A stretch of DNA of 64,000 nucleotides, from contig JAETNT010000004.1 in NCBI GenBank assembly GCA_021772025.1, forward strand, positions 1 to 64,000, in the 5' to 3' direction. The notes beneath the pieces were generated by a model. The model saw nothing but the letters and a program-made list of their open reading frames with translations, made no database searches and had not been told where the DNA came from. Source of the DNA: Enterocloster bolteae (GTDB lineage Bacteria; Bacillota; Clostridia; Lachnospirales; Lachnospiraceae). Positions within the stretch are counted from its first letter, which is position 1. Each line of letters begins with the position of its first letter. A program made the translations under genes and the position numbers. Below are positions 17,342 through 27,572 of the stretch, one piece after another.

Positions 17342-18760
17342 TTATTTTTTACTGTCTTTTGTTTTCCAATCCGGAAAAATACGTCCCTGCCGCTTTTTGC
17401 CAAATATTCGGTAAACCAAAAGGCTGACCGCCGCCCCGCAGCATTCTGCCGCCGGAAATGCCATCCATACTCCCCTAAGCCCCAGCGCTTCTGCCAGAAG
17501 GAAAGCAAAGAAAAGCATAAAGACTAACTGACGTAAAAATGTAATAAGGAGGGAATATATCCCTTTCCCAAAGGCCTCGAAGGTTCCGGAAAGCACCACG
17601 GGAAATACGGAAAATACAAAGCCTGTCCCCATAATCCCAAGAGCCTCCGTTCCCATCCTTATCATGGCCTCGTCTTGACTGAAAATCCCCATAATCTTCC
17701 CGCCAAACAGCAAAAAGAGCAAGGTTCCCGCCGCCATGATTCCCCCCACAATAGTCAGGGAAGCCCTGATAATCCGCCGGATCCGCTTCTTATTTCCTGC
17801 TCCGTAATTGTAGCTGATAATGGGTCTCATTCCCTGAATCAGTCCGTTTGCCGGCATATTTACAAAGCTCTGAAGCTTAAAATATACCCCGAATACTGCC
17901 ACCGCTGTCTGGGAAAATCCTATCAAAAGGCCGTTTAAAAGCCCCACCAAGGCGGAAGGCATAGCCGTAACAATAGCAGAAGGAATCGCAACCATATAAA
18001 GCTCTTTTACCTTTTTCCAGGAAAAAGAGAAATGCTTCCAGTCTGCTTTAACCGGCAGATTCTTTTTGTTCAGAAACAAAACCGCCATCAGGCAGGCGCT
18101 CATCTGTCCTATAACCGTTGCAACAGCCGCCCCCAGAACCCCCATGGCCGGGATTCCAAAACCGCCGAAAATGAACAGGGGATCCAATACAATATTGATA
18201 ACCGCCCCAACGGCTTGAAGAATCATGGGAGCTACCATATCTCCCACAGCCTGAAAAGTCTTTTCAATGGCAATATGAAATATGCTTCCAAAGGATAAAC
18301 AAATTACAATTCGGCAGTAACCGGTTCCCCAAGTGATGATCTGACTGTTAGAGGTAAACATCTCAATAAAAGCTCTTGAAAAAAACAGCCCCAAAAATAC
18401 GAAGAAAAGGGAATGACATCCTGCAAGAAGGAGCCCGTGGGCAGCGCTGCTGTTTGCCTGTTTTGCATTTCCCGCCCCCAAATTTCTGGCAATACTGGAA
18501 TTCATACCTATCCCAAGCCCTACCGCCAGAGCCAATACCAGATTCTGGAGAGGAAAGGCCAAGGAAACTGCCGTCAGGGCATTTTCCCCAAGTCTAGCCA
18601 CAAAAATACTGTCCACCACATTGTACATGGATTGAATCAACATAGAAACAATAGGCGGCAGGGACATAGTAATCAGAAGCGGGTATACCCGTCTGGTTCC
18701 CATGGGGTTTTCATGAACCGGATTTTTTAGTGTTTGTTCTTCTTTCATAAAATTCCTCAT
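17342..18760 (-). CDS. MATE family efflux transporter
   Basis: This 472-residue protein has 12 predicted membrane helices and MATE signatures (MYNVVDSIFVARLGENALTA, GLGIGMNSSIARNLGAGN, and in the second half GLIQGMRPIISYNYGAGN). Such proteins export drugs or metabolites in exchange for Na+ or H+. The start may be 18760 or the ATG at 18748; GAGGAA stands before the latter. Its own promoter and a long leader with an internal terminator lie upstream, suggesting induction by transcription attenuation. GH88 follows after 100 bp. Confidence 0.9.
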   Translation of the reverse strand: MRNFMKEEQTLKNPVHENPMGTRRVYPLLITMSLPPIVSMLIQSMYNVVDSIFVARLGENALTAVSLAFPLQNLVLALAVGLGIGMNSSIARNLGAGNAKQANSSAAHGLLLAGCHSLFFVFLGLFFSRAFIEMFTSNSQIITWGTGYCRIVICLSFGSIFHIAIEKTFQAVGDMVAPMILQAVGAVINIVLDPLFIFGGFGIPAMGVLGAAVATVIGQMSACLMAVLFLNKKNLPVKADWKHFSFSWKKVKELYMVAIPSAIVTAMPSALVGLLNGLLIGFSQTAVAVFGVYFKLQSFVNMPANGLIQGMRPIISYNYGAGNKKRIRRIIRASLTIVGGIMAAGTLLFLLFGGKIMGIFSQDEAMIRMGTEALGIMGTGFVFSVFPVVLSGTFEAFGKGIYSLLITFLRQLVFMLFFAFLLAEALGLRGVWMAFPAAECCGAAVSLLVYRIFGKKRQGRIFPDWKTKDSKK

Positions 18761-18812
18761 CTTTCTGCCCCTTTTCTTGTATAAGAGAATCCGGCTTTTC
18801 TTGAAAACAACA

Positions 18813-18869
18813 AAAAGGCCATAGATTGTACCATTTAATCTCAGAAACAGTATAAATCTATAGCCTTTT
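18813..18869 (-). terminator. Intrinsic terminator inside the MATE gene leader (attenuator candidate)
   Basis: On the minus strand AAAAGGCTATAGATT (18869-18855) pairs with AATCTATGGCCTTTT (18827-18813), 14 of 15 positions. The stem is followed by TTTTTGTTGTTTTC, a U-rich tail. It lies about 50 bases before the MATE start and downstream of the MATE promoter. No minus-strand gene lies upstream that would need terminating. Confidence 0.7.
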
Positions 18870-18879
18870 CAAAGCAGTT

Positions 18880-18924
18880 TTATAAAATTGTGCCGTTTCC
18901 CTCAAAAATCAGGGGATTTTTCAT
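18880..18924 (-). CDS. Putative 14-residue leader peptide of the MATE gene
   Basis: The ORF reads MKNPLIFEGNGTIL then TAA. Its ATG lies nine bases past the -10 box, so the mRNA would be nearly leaderless and no Shine-Dalgarno is possible. The stop codon is ten bases before the 5' arm of the terminator stem. A ribosome halted near the end would overlap that arm. Translation is inferred only. Confidence 0.4.
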   Translation of the reverse strand: MKNPLIFEGNGTIL

Positions 18925-18932
18925 GCGGTTGC

Positions 18933-18961
18933 ATTTTAACATTGAGTCAAAGAATTGTCAA
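18933..18961 (-). promoter_or_regulatory. Near-consensus promoter of the MATE gene
   Basis: TTGACA (18956-18961), 17 bases, TAAAAT (18933-18938), with TG at the extended -10 position. Expected start is around 18925, giving a leader of about 165 bases. The rest of the 357-base gap between MATE and glgC holds the attenuator and the glgC promoter. Confidence 0.8.
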
Positions 18962-19069
18962 GCCGATATTTTTTCGTCCATCGCAGGTAAAAAATAGCCG
19001 GGAGATTTTGTAAAAATTATACTAAATTGGTTTTTTTATACAAAAAGACTACCTAGACTGTAGGTTTTG

Positions 19070-19078
19070 TGATACAAT
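19070..19078 (+). promoter_or_regulatory. Probable extended -10 promoter of glgC
   Basis: TGATACAAT stands about 40 bases before glgC, with TG one base before TACAAT. The -35 region at the right spacing is poor, so the call rests on the extended -10 and its position. Confidence 0.5.
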
Positions 19079-19117
19079 TTACCTATTAGCATTTATACAT
19101 AACAGGGAGGAAATAAC

Positions 19118-20326
19118 ATGGCAAAAGAAATGATTGCAATGCTTCTTGCCGGCGGTCAGGGTTCCCGTCTCTATGCGCTGACCCAGAAGCTGGCAAAACC
19201 TGCAGTTCCTTTTGGCGGGAAATATCGGATCATTGATTTCCCACTGTCGAACTGTGTGAATTCCGGTATTGATACCGTAGGTATCCTTACCCAGTATCAG
19301 CCTTTGGTTCTCAATGAGTATATCGGCAATGGGCAGCCTTGGGATCTGGATCGTCTCTACGGCGGCGTTCATGTTCTGCCGCCTTATCAGCAGGCATCCG
19401 GTTCCGACTGGTACAAGGGCACTGCCAACGCAATTTATCAGAATATTTCATTCATTGAGCGTTACAATCCTCAGTATGTAATTATCCTGTCCGGTGACCA
19501 GATCTGCAAGCAGGACTACAGTGATTTCCTAAAATTCCATAAGGAAAAGAATGCCGAATTCAGCGTAGCCGTTATGGAGGTTCCCTGGGATGAAGCTTCC
19601 CGCTTTGGCCTGATGGTTGCGGATGAGAATGACAAGATCACCGAGTTCCAGGAGAAGCCTAAGAATCCCAAGTCCAACCTGGCCTCCATGGGTATTTATA
19701 TTTTTAACTGGGACATCTTAAAGAAATATCTGGTGGAGGACGAGGCAGATCCCAACTCCGAAAATGACTTTGGCAACAACATTATTCCCAACCTGCTTCG
19801 GGACGGCCGTAATATGTATGCCTACCATTTCAATGGCTACTGGAAAGACGTTGGAACCATCTCCTCCCTCTGGGAAGCAAATATGGAGGTCCTGGATCCG
19901 GAGCACAGCGGTATCAATTTGTTTGACGATGACTGGAAGATCTACAGCCGAAACAGCGGTATGACCGGACACCGGATTATCGGCGATGCTGTGGTGGAAA
20001 ATTCCATGATTACCGACGGATGCCGCGTAGAAGGAAATGTAAAGCATTCCATCCTGTTTGCAGGTGTCAAAGTAGAGCCGGGCGCCGTAGTAGAGGATGC
20101 CGTAGTGATGGGCGGCACCACCATTAAGACGGGCGCTGTAGTAAAGCACTGTATCATTGCGGAAAACGCCGTAATCGGTGAAAACGCCGTTGTCGGCGCC
20201 ATGCCTTCTGACAGCGAAAAGGGCGTTGCCACTGTCGGCCCGGGCGTCTATATAGGCGATAACGCCAAAATTGGCCCCAATGCAATGGTAAACAATAACG
20301 TAAAGGGTGGTGAAGAACAATGGTAA
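19118..20326 (+). CDS. glgC: Glucose-1-phosphate adenylyltransferase, catalytic subunit
   Basis: GlgC makes ADP-glucose from ATP and glucose 1-phosphate, the committing step of glycogen synthesis. The 402-residue protein has the nucleotide-binding motif [14 protein letters not shown], the sugar-binding region [19 protein letters not shown], the Asp-containing [10 protein letters not shown], and FQEKPKNP. The C terminus is a left-handed beta-helix of hexapeptide repeats ([20 protein letters not shown]). GGGAGG precedes the ATG. The last seven bases overlap glgD, suggesting translational coupling. Confidence 0.95.
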   Translation: MAKEMIAMLLAGGQGSRLYALTQKLAKPAVPFGGKYRIIDFPLSNCVNSGIDTVGILTQYQPLVLNEYIGNGQPWDLDRLYGGVHVLPPYQQASGSDWYKGTANAIYQNISFIERYNPQYVIILSGDQICKQDYSDFLKFHKEKNAEFSVAVMEVPWDEASRFGLMVADENDKITEFQEKPKNPKSNLASMGIYIFNWDILKKYLVEDEADPNSENDFGNNIIPNLLRDGRNMYAYHFNGYWKDVGTISSLWEANMEVLDPEHSGINLFDDDWKIYSRNSGMTGHRIIGDAVVENSMITDGCRVEGNVKHSILFAGVKVEPGAVVEDAVVMGGTTIKTGAVVKHCIIAENAVIGENAVVGAMPSDSEKGVATVGPGVYIGDNAKIGPNAMVNNNVKGGEEQW

Positions 20327-21462
20327 ATTCCAATGCAAATGCTCTGGGTATCATTTTCCCAAACAGTTATGACAGTCTGGTACCGGAACTGGTAGGTGAG
20401 CGCCTTATGGCCTCCATTCCCTTCGCAGGCCGTTACCGCATGGTAGACTTTATTTTATCCAGTATGGTAAACTGTGGAATTGATAATGTATCCATTATCG
20501 TCCGCAAAAATTACCACTCTCTTATGGATCATCTGGGTTCCGGCCGCGAGTGGGATTTAACCCGCAAAAACGGCGGTTTAAATATTGTTCCTCCCTTTGC
20601 GGAAAAAACCGTTAAGGTATATAATGGCCGTGTGGAAGCTCTGGCAAGCATCGTGGATTTCTTAAGAGATCAAAAAGAAAAATATGTGGTAATGTCCGAT
20701 GCCAACACTGCGGTAAACTTTGACTTTAAAGCCATGTTAAATGCCCACATTGCCAGCGGCGCTGACGTCACTGTTGCTTACAAGGCAGAGGCCCTTCCCA
20801 GAAGCGCTGTGGAGAGCAATAATATCCATCAGGATTTATATTATACTTTAGACATTGAGGACGGCCGTGTACAAGAGCTGCACATTAACGAAAAAGCAGA
20901 AGACATTCAGAACTTCTCTCTGAATATCTATATCATTGACAGGGAGCTGTTAATTGAACAGATTCGCAATGCCTATGTTCATGGCTACATATACTATGAA
21001 AGGGATATTTTAGCTCCTCAGATTAAAACCTTAAATGTTCAGGCCTTTGAGTTCACCGGTTATACTGCCCGTATCTGTGATATGAAAGGGTATTTTGACG
21101 AGAACATGAAGCTTCTGGATTCCGCCAATCTGGACGCCTTGTTCTCCCCCAATCCCATTTACACCAAAATCCGTGACGACAACCCCACTCGCTACATTGC
21201 AGGCTCCAATGTAAAGAATATTATGGCCGCCGACGGCTGTGTCATTGAGGGACAGGTGGAAAACAGCATCCTGTTCAGAGGCGTTAAGGTAGCCAAAGGC
21301 GCTAAAGTAAAGAACTGTGTGCTGATGCAGGATACTGTTATTGAGGAAGGCGCAAGCGTAGAATATCTGATCACAGATAAAGACGTTACCATCACCGCCG
21401 GCAAGGAGATGAAGGGTACGGATACCTATCCGGTTTATGTAGCAAAATATCAGGTAATTTAA
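20320..21462 (+). CDS. glgD: Glycogen biosynthesis protein GlgD, non-catalytic partner
   Basis: This 380-residue paralog of GlgC keeps the fold ([35 protein letters not shown], the C-terminal beta-helix) but lacks the GGxGxRL nucleotide motif; the N terminus reads [19 protein letters not shown]. In Firmicutes GlgD joins GlgC in a mixed tetramer and raises its activity. The gene overlaps glgC and ends at a strong terminator. No other glycogen gene is nearby. Confidence 0.94.
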   Translation: MVNSNANALGIIFPNSYDSLVPELVGERLMASIPFAGRYRMVDFILSSMVNCGIDNVSIIVRKNYHSLMDHLGSGREWDLTRKNGGLNIVPPFAEKTVKVYNGRVEALASIVDFLRDQKEKYVVMSDANTAVNFDFKAMLNAHIASGADVTVAYKAEALPRSAVESNNIHQDLYYTLDIEDGRVQELHINEKAEDIQNFSLNIYIIDRELLIEQIRNAYVHGYIYYERDILAPQIKTLNVQAFEFTGYTARICDMKGYFDENMKLLDSANLDALFSPNPIYTKIRDDNPTRYIAGSNVKNIMAADGCVIEGQVENSILFRGVKVAKGAKVKNCVLMQDTVIEEGASVEYLITDKDVTITAGKEMKGTDTYPVYVAKYQVI

Positions 21463-21481
21463 AATCCACTTCGGCAAAAGC

Positions 21482-21527
21482 GCCGCCGCTTACAGATGGA
21501 ACTCCATCTATAAGCGGCGGCACTTTT
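21482..21527 (+). terminator. Strong intrinsic terminator after glgD
   Basis: GCCGCCGCTTA and TAAGCGGCGGC enclose an inner AGATGGA/TCCATCT stem, followed by a T run (CACTTTTTG). Confidence 0.9.
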
Positions 21528-21545
21528 TGTATCGGGAAAACGGGA

Positions 21546-22874
21546 TCACATATTCAGCGCCTCATCCACTGCCGCCAGTTCCTCCGGCGGGCAGACCTGA
21601 CGGATCTGCTGGGTCAACTTCAAATAGGGAAGTTTTTGCAAAATCATGACTAAGAACAAACGGTCTTTTCTGTTTTCCAAATGATAAAGCTTCATCAAAA
21701 ATCCAGCTACTGCCAGAGAAATCTCTTCTTCTGCTTGGGGTTCTATATTGTTAAAAAAGGCTTTTATCAAAATTTCCAAAACTGGCGGTACATAAGGATT
21801 TTCCTTCAACACTGTAGTAGCGGCGGAAACGCAGCATGACAATTCTCCTGAATAGTAATAACCTTCCGCCAGATAAGTCCAGGTATCTTGAATGCGACCG
21901 CTGGCTATCATGGAACGGTCTGTTATTCCATATTTATCCAGCACCTCAATACTTCTCTTAAAATGGTAGACCGCCTTAGGATAATTATGTTTATTCCTAT
22001 AATACTCTCCCAAAAGGAAGTCAAAATCCGCATCTTTAGGTGCTCTTTCCACAGCCTGATTGTATACCTCAAGAATCTCGGCTTCATCTGCCTTCAGCTC
22101 CCTCAAGGTCACTATCAACCATTCAAAAGTGGTAACGGAACGGCTGTCCGTATCCGGAATTTTTTCCGGCATATGGCGAATGGCTTTGTAATACCATTCT
22201 CTGGCCTTTTCTTTCTCCCCTATGGTGCTGTAAGCATCTGCCAGATAGCCCATCATATGGTAATTATCCGGCTGCTCCTCCAGCTCTTTTAAAATAATAG
22301 GAATGTTACGTCTCCCCTTCTGCCCCTGTCCGTCCGCCATCTCTCCATAGCCTGTATGGAAAATGGCAAATTGACTGCATCCATCTGCTACGCGCAAAGG
22401 TGTTCCATCCACAGACAATTCTTCATGAATACGGTTTCGATACCGCAGATTTGGAATATTTCGGAAAACTCGAATTTGTGTTCCTCCAGCCATTATCCGG
22501 CCCGTATCCTCCATTTGAATCCAGCTCATGGCGATCCCATAGTATTGTTTCTCCACCATAGCGAGAAATTCCGGAAGCTTTGCCGCCTCCTCATCACTTA
22601 AATATTCGTCGGCATCCAAAAGAGCAATCCACTCTCCGGATGCCAGATCAATGGCATAATTTTTCGCCGCGGAAAAATCATCAATCCAGGTAAAGTGATA
22701 TACCTTAGCCCCCATGGACTCTGCAATCTCTGCCGTCCTGTCCGTGCTTCCCGTATCCACCACGATCTGCTCATAAGCAATATCCTTTGCCCAGGTCAAA
22801 GCTTTTACAATATTCTTTTCCTCATTCTTTACAATCATACATTGGGAAATCTTGGGAAAATCTTTTCTCTCCAT
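21546..22874 (-). CDS. Family 2 glycosyltransferase with TPR-like C-terminal repeats
   Basis: The first about 230 residues form a GT-A glycosyltransferase 2 domain: SQCMIVKNEEKNI, IVVDTGSTDRTAEIA, and the DxD-type metal site LLDADEYLSD. The remainder is helical with TPR-like units (YHMMGYLADAYSTIGEKEKAREWYYKAI and further repeats). Similar cytosolic enzymes glycosylate proteins, including flagellins or peptides, or build surface glycans. Its place beside chemotaxis genes suggests, but does not prove, a role in flagellin or surface glycosylation. GGAGGAGA precedes the ATG. Confidence 0.82.
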   Translation of the reverse strand: MERKDFPKISQCMIVKNEEKNIVKALTWAKDIAYEQIVVDTGSTDRTAEIAESMGAKVYHFTWIDDFSAAKNYAIDLASGEWIALLDADEYLSDEEAAKLPEFLAMVEKQYYGIAMSWIQMEDTGRIMAGGTQIRVFRNIPNLRYRNRIHEELSVDGTPLRVADGCSQFAIFHTGYGEMADGQGQKGRRNIPIILKELEEQPDNYHMMGYLADAYSTIGEKEKAREWYYKAIRHMPEKIPDTDSRSVTTFEWLIVTLRELKADEAEILEVYNQAVERAPKDADFDFLLGEYYRNKHNYPKAVYHFKRSIEVLDKYGITDRSMIASGRIQDTWTYLAEGYYYSGELSCCVSAATTVLKENPYVPPVLEILIKAFFNNIEPQAEEEISLAVAGFLMKLYHLENRKDRLFLVMILQKLPYLKLTQQIRQVCPPEELAAVDEALNM

Positions 22875-22900
22875 CCTCTCTCCTCCGCCTTTTATGTGAC

Positions 22901-22929
22901 AAAAAAACGCGTCACCGGCGCGTTTTTTT
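22901..22929 (-). terminator. Terminator between the chemoreceptor and glycosyltransferase genes
   Basis: AAAAAAACGCG and CGCGTTTTTTT flank a 7-base loop. Symmetric A and T runs allow bidirectional function; it follows the chemoreceptor stop codon at 22943. Confidence 0.8.
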
Positions 22930-22942
22930 GCAAAGCTTTCAA

Positions 22943-24715
22943 TCAGTATTTACTGTAATCCACGTCTGCGCTTTCCTCCATCACCGGCTCACCGTAAGAT
23001 CCGACCATGTTATGACCTCTTCTCAGACGAACCGTACTTACCAGACGTTTTAATACCTGAGCCTGGGAAGAAAGCTCTTCGCTGGCAGCAGCAGACTGCT
23101 CACTGGTAGCAGAGTTGGACTGTACTACACTGGAAATCTGCTCAATGCCGATGGTAACCTGGTTGATGGCGCTGGCCTGATGTTCGCTGGCCTCGGAAAT
23201 CTGGTTAATAATCCTGGTTGCCTCCTTAGCTCCTTCAACAGCTTGAAGCAGGGCTTGTGCCGTCTCGTCTGCAATCCGTGTCCCGTTCTCCACCGCCTTA
23301 ATAGATCGCTCAATCAGAGCCGATGTATTCTGAGAGGCCTCTGCAGACTTGCTGGCCAGGTTACGCACTTCATTTGCCACTACTGCAAAGCCTTTCCCGG
23401 CAGCACCGGCCCGGGCCGCCTCTACCGCTGCATTGAGAGCCAGAATATTGGTCTGGAAAGCAATGTCCTCAATGGTCTTAATAATCTTTCCAATCTCTCT
23501 GGAGCTGCCGCTGATGTCGGTCATAGCCTCCATCATCTCTTCCATCTTCTTGTTGCTTACCTGCATGCCCTCGCCCACTTCGTTTGCCTTAAGGCTGGCG
23601 GTTCTTGCTACCTCAGCATTGGTATTGACCTGCTGGGAAATCGAAGCAATAGAGGCGGAAAGCTCTTCTACTGAGCTGGCCTGCTCTGTAGAACCTTGGG
23701 CCAGGGCCTGGGCTCCGTTGGCGACCTGATCCGCCCCGTTTGACACCTGCTCTGCGGAAGTGCCGATTTGGGAGAAGTTTTCATTCATCTTATCTGCAAT
23801 CTTGTTAAAAGAAACTAAAAGCGGATAAAATCCCCCAGTATATTCACCCGGGCAGACAGATTCTACCGTATAATCGCTGGCAGCTAACTTGGCCAAAAAT
23901 GCATTTTCATCATCAATAATTGCTTTTAGCTTCCGCACCAATTCCTCCATCTGGTCGGAGAGCACTCCCAACTCGTCCTGAGATCTGTACTCCAACTGGA
24001 TATCCAAATCGCCGTGAGCCATCTTTACAGCCGCATTTTTAATCTCTTCCACTGGTTTATGAATACTCCGCGCAACCGCCATGGCCACCAGCATACACAA
24101 AACAACTACCACTGCCACCAACACAATGGAAATAATGACCGAAACCCGGTAAACAAAAGCGCTGCGCTCACCGGCCTTACGTGCGCCTGTAGAATTATAG
24201 GCAGTCAAATTATCCAACGCTTCTGTTACCGCGTTGTAAGCAGGCATTGCCTCATTATCCGCAATCTCCATAGCCTTATCATAATCGCCTTGCCTTGCAG
24301 CATCCATCATCCTGTTATGGACAGTCAGGTATTCATTCCATTTGCTGATTACCGCATTAATATATCCAATATCCTCTGTCTCTTCAGGATCTATTGAAGC
24401 CGAATATTGATTAATCGTATCCTCAATTCGAGTCTTTAAGGCGGATATCTCTGAATCAGCCATGCTTCGTTTAGATTCTGTAGCCGCAGTAATGTATCTC
24501 AGTTCGTTAAGATGGAAGTCGGATATATAAGTATCTGCCGCCCTGGAATCATTTACACCGGAAAGCCAGCTACCTACAATATCCGTAGTATCTCTGTTCA
24601 TTCGTTCCATACAGACAAAAGAAAAAAGAGCAATAATCAGCATTCCGGCCATTGCCACGCCGCTCATAAAAAACAGCTTAGCAGAAATTTTCATGTTCTT
24701 AATCCAACTATTCAT
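22943..24715 (-). CDS. Methyl-accepting chemotaxis protein
   Basis: The start at 24715 is six bases after GGAGG and gives [14 protein letters not shown]; the upstream ATG codons are not preceded by a usable site. The 590-residue receptor has a membrane helix (about 12-34), a four-helix-bundle sensor domain (about 35-185), a second helix (about 192-215), a HAMP domain ([19 protein letters not shown]) and a long signalling coiled coil. The hairpin tip reads [20 protein letters not shown], the site of CheA/CheW contact. The C terminus does not end in a CheR-tethering pentapeptide. It is divergent from cheA, its evident signalling partner. The ligand is unknown. Confidence 0.94.
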   Translation of the reverse strand: MNSWIKNMKISAKLFFMSGVAMAGMLIIALFSFVCMERMNRDTTDIVGSWLSGVNDSRAADTYISDFHLNELRYITAATESKRSMADSEISALKTRIEDTINQYSASIDPEETEDIGYINAVISKWNEYLTVHNRMMDAARQGDYDKAMEIADNEAMPAYNAVTEALDNLTAYNSTGARKAGERSAFVYRVSVIISIVLVAVVVVLCMLVAMAVARSIHKPVEEIKNAAVKMAHGDLDIQLEYRSQDELGVLSDQMEELVRKLKAIIDDENAFLAKLAASDYTVESVCPGEYTGGFYPLLVSFNKIADKMNENFSQIGTSAEQVSNGADQVANGAQALAQGSTEQASSVEELSASIASISQQVNTNAEVARTASLKANEVGEGMQVSNKKMEEMMEAMTDISGSSREIGKIIKTIEDIAFQTNILALNAAVEAARAGAAGKGFAVVANEVRNLASKSAEASQNTSALIERSIKAVENGTRIADETAQALLQAVEGAKEATRIINQISEASEHQASAINQVTIGIEQISSVVQSNSATSEQSAAASEELSSQAQVLKRLVSTVRLRRGHNMVGSYGEPVMEESADVDYSKY

Positions 24716-24810
24716 TGTCATCCTCCATCTTAGCACCGCGTACTACACGCTTTTTTGACCGCCTTTTCCTGGAAAAAGGCACAAAACCCCTCATGTATAT
24801 ACTTACATTT

Positions 24811-24839
24811 AGTATAGCATATTAGACCCCGGAAATCCA
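24811..24839 (-). promoter_or_regulatory. Probable promoter of the chemoreceptor gene
   Basis: On the minus strand TGCTATACT gives an extended -10 (TATACT at 24811-24816), with a poor -35 (TGGATT, 24834-24839) at 17 bases. The leader also has a hairpin GCCTTTT/AAAAGGC at 24761-24780 without a U tail. Confidence 0.45.
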
Positions 24840-24861
24840 CACAAAAATTCAACATTTTTTT

Positions 24862-24889
24862 CTTATATATTTTTCAGTTGTGTCGATAA
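24862..24889 (+). promoter_or_regulatory. Sigma-28-like promoter of the cheA operon
   Basis: CTTAT (24862-24866), 15 bases, GTCGATAA (24882-24889). It shares this architecture with the promoters of both flagellin genes, flgM and fliD in this window. It lies about 50 bases before cheA. Confidence 0.72.
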
Positions 24890-24940
24890 ATGATATATGG
24901 TATTATGTTTTATAAAGCTTAAAAAGGCGGTGTAAATAAA

Positions 24941-27040
24941 ATGAATAATAATATGGAAAGTATGCTTGACACCTACCTGTATGAGGTCAATTCCCTTTTA
25001 GATTCTCTGGATGAGATGTTGGTGGCAGACGAAAAGGTAGGCGATTTTTCGACCGATGATGTAAATGAGATTTTCCGAATCATGCACACCATCAAAGGTT
25101 CCTCCGCCATGATGGAATTTGGCTCTCTCTCCACCATTGCCCATCATATAGAGGATTTATTCTTCTATATTCGCGATAAAGGGATTGATTCTTTGGATGC
25201 AGAGCATAAGAAAGAACTGTTTAACCTGATGTTCCGCTCAGAGGATACCCTGCGCGGCGAAGTAGCAAAGGTTGAGAGCGGTTCTCCTCTCTCTGAAAAT
25301 ATTGACGCCTTTGCTGAGGAAATCAATGTTTTTTTGAAAAAGATCAGCAGCGCTTCTTCGGAAGAATCGTCTCCTGACGTTTCAGAAAGCCAGCCTGAAC
25401 CGGCGGCTTCCGGAGTCGCCTCTGTAGACAGCTCTCTTCCTGAGGATGATAAGGCTGCATGTTTTCTGCATATTTTCCTGGAAGAAGGCATCGGTATGGA
25501 GAATCTCCGGGCATTTATGATTGTGAACTCCTTAAAGGAGTGCGGAGTGGAGCTTCGCTATTATCCCTCCGATCTGGAGACCAACTCTGACACCTGCCAG
25601 GAAGTTATTGAAAACGGCTTTTTCCTTGCGTTTGACACCAAGGATATGGCTGATCAGGCTGTAGCTGTCCTCCAATCCCAGAATCATATCCGTTCCTACG
25701 AAGAGATAGATCCTCCGGAAAAGGTTGAGGATAAAAAGCCTGAGGCTTCCGTAAACTCCCAGCCGGCCAAGGAAGCAGCTCCTAAACCAGCCTCCGCCCC
25801 CCAGACCAAACCTGCCGCTCCCCAGGCCTCTCATGCTCCCGTTAAGCAGAGTCTGCTGAGCGTGAATTTGCAGAAATTAAATAATCTTATTGATATTGTA
25901 GGGGAAATCGTAATTACCGAATCTATGGTTACCTCTTCCCCGGAACTGCAGCTTCTTCCCAGAGACAGTTTTGACAACTTTATGAAATCCGGCAGACAGC
26001 TGCGTAAACTGACCGACGACCTTCAGGATATTGCCATGTCCCTGCGAATGGTTCCTATATCCGGCGTATTCCAGAAAATGAACCGGATTGTGCGGGATAT
26101 GAAGCAAAAGTTGAATAAAGACGTGCGCCTCACCATCATCGGCGAGGAAACCGAGGTTGATAAGACTATTGTAGACAGCATTCAGGATCCGCTGATGCAC
26201 ATTATCCGCAACAGTATGGATCACGGCATTGAAGAATCCGTAGAGGAACGTATCCAGGCAGGTAAAGATCCTCAGGGCGAGATTATTTTGTCTGCTTCCC
26301 ATACCAGCAGTGAAGTTATTATCTCTGTTTCCGATGACGGAACCGGTATCGACCCCGATAAGCTGCTTGCCAAAGCAAGGGATAAAGGCCTGCTTACTAA
26401 ACCGGAGAGCGAGTATTCCAAAAAAGAAGCTTTGATGTTGATTATGCTTCCGGGTTTTTCTACCAACCAAACCGTTACCGAGTTCTCCGGACGGGGCGTA
26501 GGCATGGATGTTGTAAAGAAAAATGTGGAATCTGTAGGCGGAACCATCTCTCTTTCCAGCGAACCCGGGAAGGGAACCACCACCACTTTAAAAATTCCTC
26601 TTACCCTGTCTATTGTGGACGGTATGAAGGTTACGGTGGGAAGCTCTATTTTTACCATTCCTATTTCCAATATCCGTCAATCCTTTAAGGTGAAGGCGGA
26701 GGATATTATTCTGGATGAGTGCGGCAATGAAATGGTGCAGTGTATGGATAGCTTCTACCCCATTGTCCGTCTCCACAATTTCTACAATCTGGAGACCCAG
26801 GTTACTTCTATGGAGGATGGTATTCTCCTCTGGGTAGAGGCCAGTGACCGTTCTTACTGCCTGTTTGTAGACGATCTCCTTGGAGAACAGCAGGTAGTAG
26901 TAAAGCCTCTTCCTGTTTTCCTCAATCGCTACAGCTTAAAGACCTACGGTATTATTGGCTGCACCATTTTAGGAGACGGAAATATCAGCATTATCTTGGA
27001 TATCCTTGGCCTGCATACTGCTGCCATTGATAACAAATAA
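24941..27040 (+). CDS. cheA: Chemotaxis histidine kinase CheA
   Basis: CheA autophosphorylates under receptor control and passes phosphate to response regulators. The 699-residue protein has an HPt domain with His49 (IMHTIKGSSAMM), a P2-like domain (about 175-260), a Pro/Ala linker, then dimerisation (about 305-370), the ATPase with N box HIIRNSMDHGIE, G boxes DDGTGID and GRGVGMDVVK, and a C-terminal CheW-like domain (SIVDGMKVTVGSSIFTIP). GGCGG-type bases precede the ATG. It heads cheA-cheW-cheR-cheB under a sigma-28-like promoter. Confidence 0.96.
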   Translation: MNNNMESMLDTYLYEVNSLLDSLDEMLVADEKVGDFSTDDVNEIFRIMHTIKGSSAMMEFGSLSTIAHHIEDLFFYIRDKGIDSLDAEHKKELFNLMFRSEDTLRGEVAKVESGSPLSENIDAFAEEINVFLKKISSASSEESSPDVSESQPEPAASGVASVDSSLPEDDKAACFLHIFLEEGIGMENLRAFMIVNSLKECGVELRYYPSDLETNSDTCQEVIENGFFLAFDTKDMADQAVAVLQSQNHIRSYEEIDPPEKVEDKKPEASVNSQPAKEAAPKPASAPQTKPAAPQASHAPVKQSLLSVNLQKLNNLIDIVGEIVITESMVTSSPELQLLPRDSFDNFMKSGRQLRKLTDDLQDIAMSLRMVPISGVFQKMNRIVRDMKQKLNKDVRLTIIGEETEVDKTIVDSIQDPLMHIIRNSMDHGIEESVEERIQAGKDPQGEIILSASHTSSEVIISVSDDGTGIDPDKLLAKARDKGLLTKPESEYSKKEALMLIMLPGFSTNQTVTEFSGRGVGMDVVKKNVESVGGTISLSSEPGKGTTTTLKIPLTLSIVDGMKVTVGSSIFTIPISNIRQSFKVKAEDIILDECGNEMVQCMDSFYPIVRLHNFYNLETQVTSMEDGILLWVEASDRSYCLFVDDLLGEQQVVVKPLPVFLNRYSLKTYGIIGCTILGDGNISIILDILGLHTAAIDNK

Positions 27041-27055
27041 TTGGAGGAATAAGCC

Positions 27056-27514
27056 ATGTCAGAAGAATTAACCTATACTAATGAATCGGAGGTTCAGTCC
27101 TCCGTTGAGCGCTGCCTCACCTTTGAGTCCGGAGGCCTGGTGATGTTTCTCAGTACTAATTTTGTCATTGAGATTATTAATGATCACTCCATCACCCCTC
27201 TTCCTCTGGTTCCCCCTTACATCAAAGGGATTATCAATTTGAGAGGTCAAATGCTGCCTATCGTAGATATTCGTGCCCGCATGGGTAAGCCTCAGGCGGA
27301 ATACACCTCCAAAACTTGTATTGTAGTTCTGGAAGTGGACTCTGTTCCCTTTGGCATTATCGTGGATTCTGTTCGTCAGGTAATGGATATTGATTTGCAG
27401 GATGTTCGGCCGATTCCTGTAAAACGGCAGGAAGAGCTGTTAAACGGTATGATAACCCTGGAAGACGACAGTGTTTTAATGTCTTTTGACTGCAAATCGC
27501 TGTTTACGCATTAA
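27056..27514 (+). CDS. cheW: Chemotaxis adaptor CheW
   Basis: CheW couples receptors to CheA. The 152-residue protein is a single CheW domain with family motifs PYIKGIINLRGQMLPIVDIR and FGIIVDSVRQVMDI. It begins 15 bases after cheA with GGAGGA before the ATG. Spacing to cheR is 58 bases. Confidence 0.95.
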   Translation: MSEELTYTNESEVQSSVERCLTFESGGLVMFLSTNFVIEIINDHSITPLPLVPPYIKGIINLRGQMLPIVDIRARMGKPQAEYTSKTCIVVLEVDSVPFGIIVDSVRQVMDIDLQDVRPIPVKRQEELLNGMITLEDDSVLMSFDCKSLFTH

Positions 27515-27572
27515 TCTTTCATAAATCTGACAATCGTTTTTTCAGTAATAAGTTAACTACAGGGGTGATTCC

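Noticed and set aside
19718..20338. 206-codon open frame antisense to glgC
   Set aside because: No ribosome site and no family motif; it is the shadow of the strongly coding glgC strand.
24761..24780. Attenuator in the chemoreceptor leader
   Set aside because: The hairpin GCCTTTT/AAAAGGC is real, but no U run follows on the minus strand, so there is no sign of termination.
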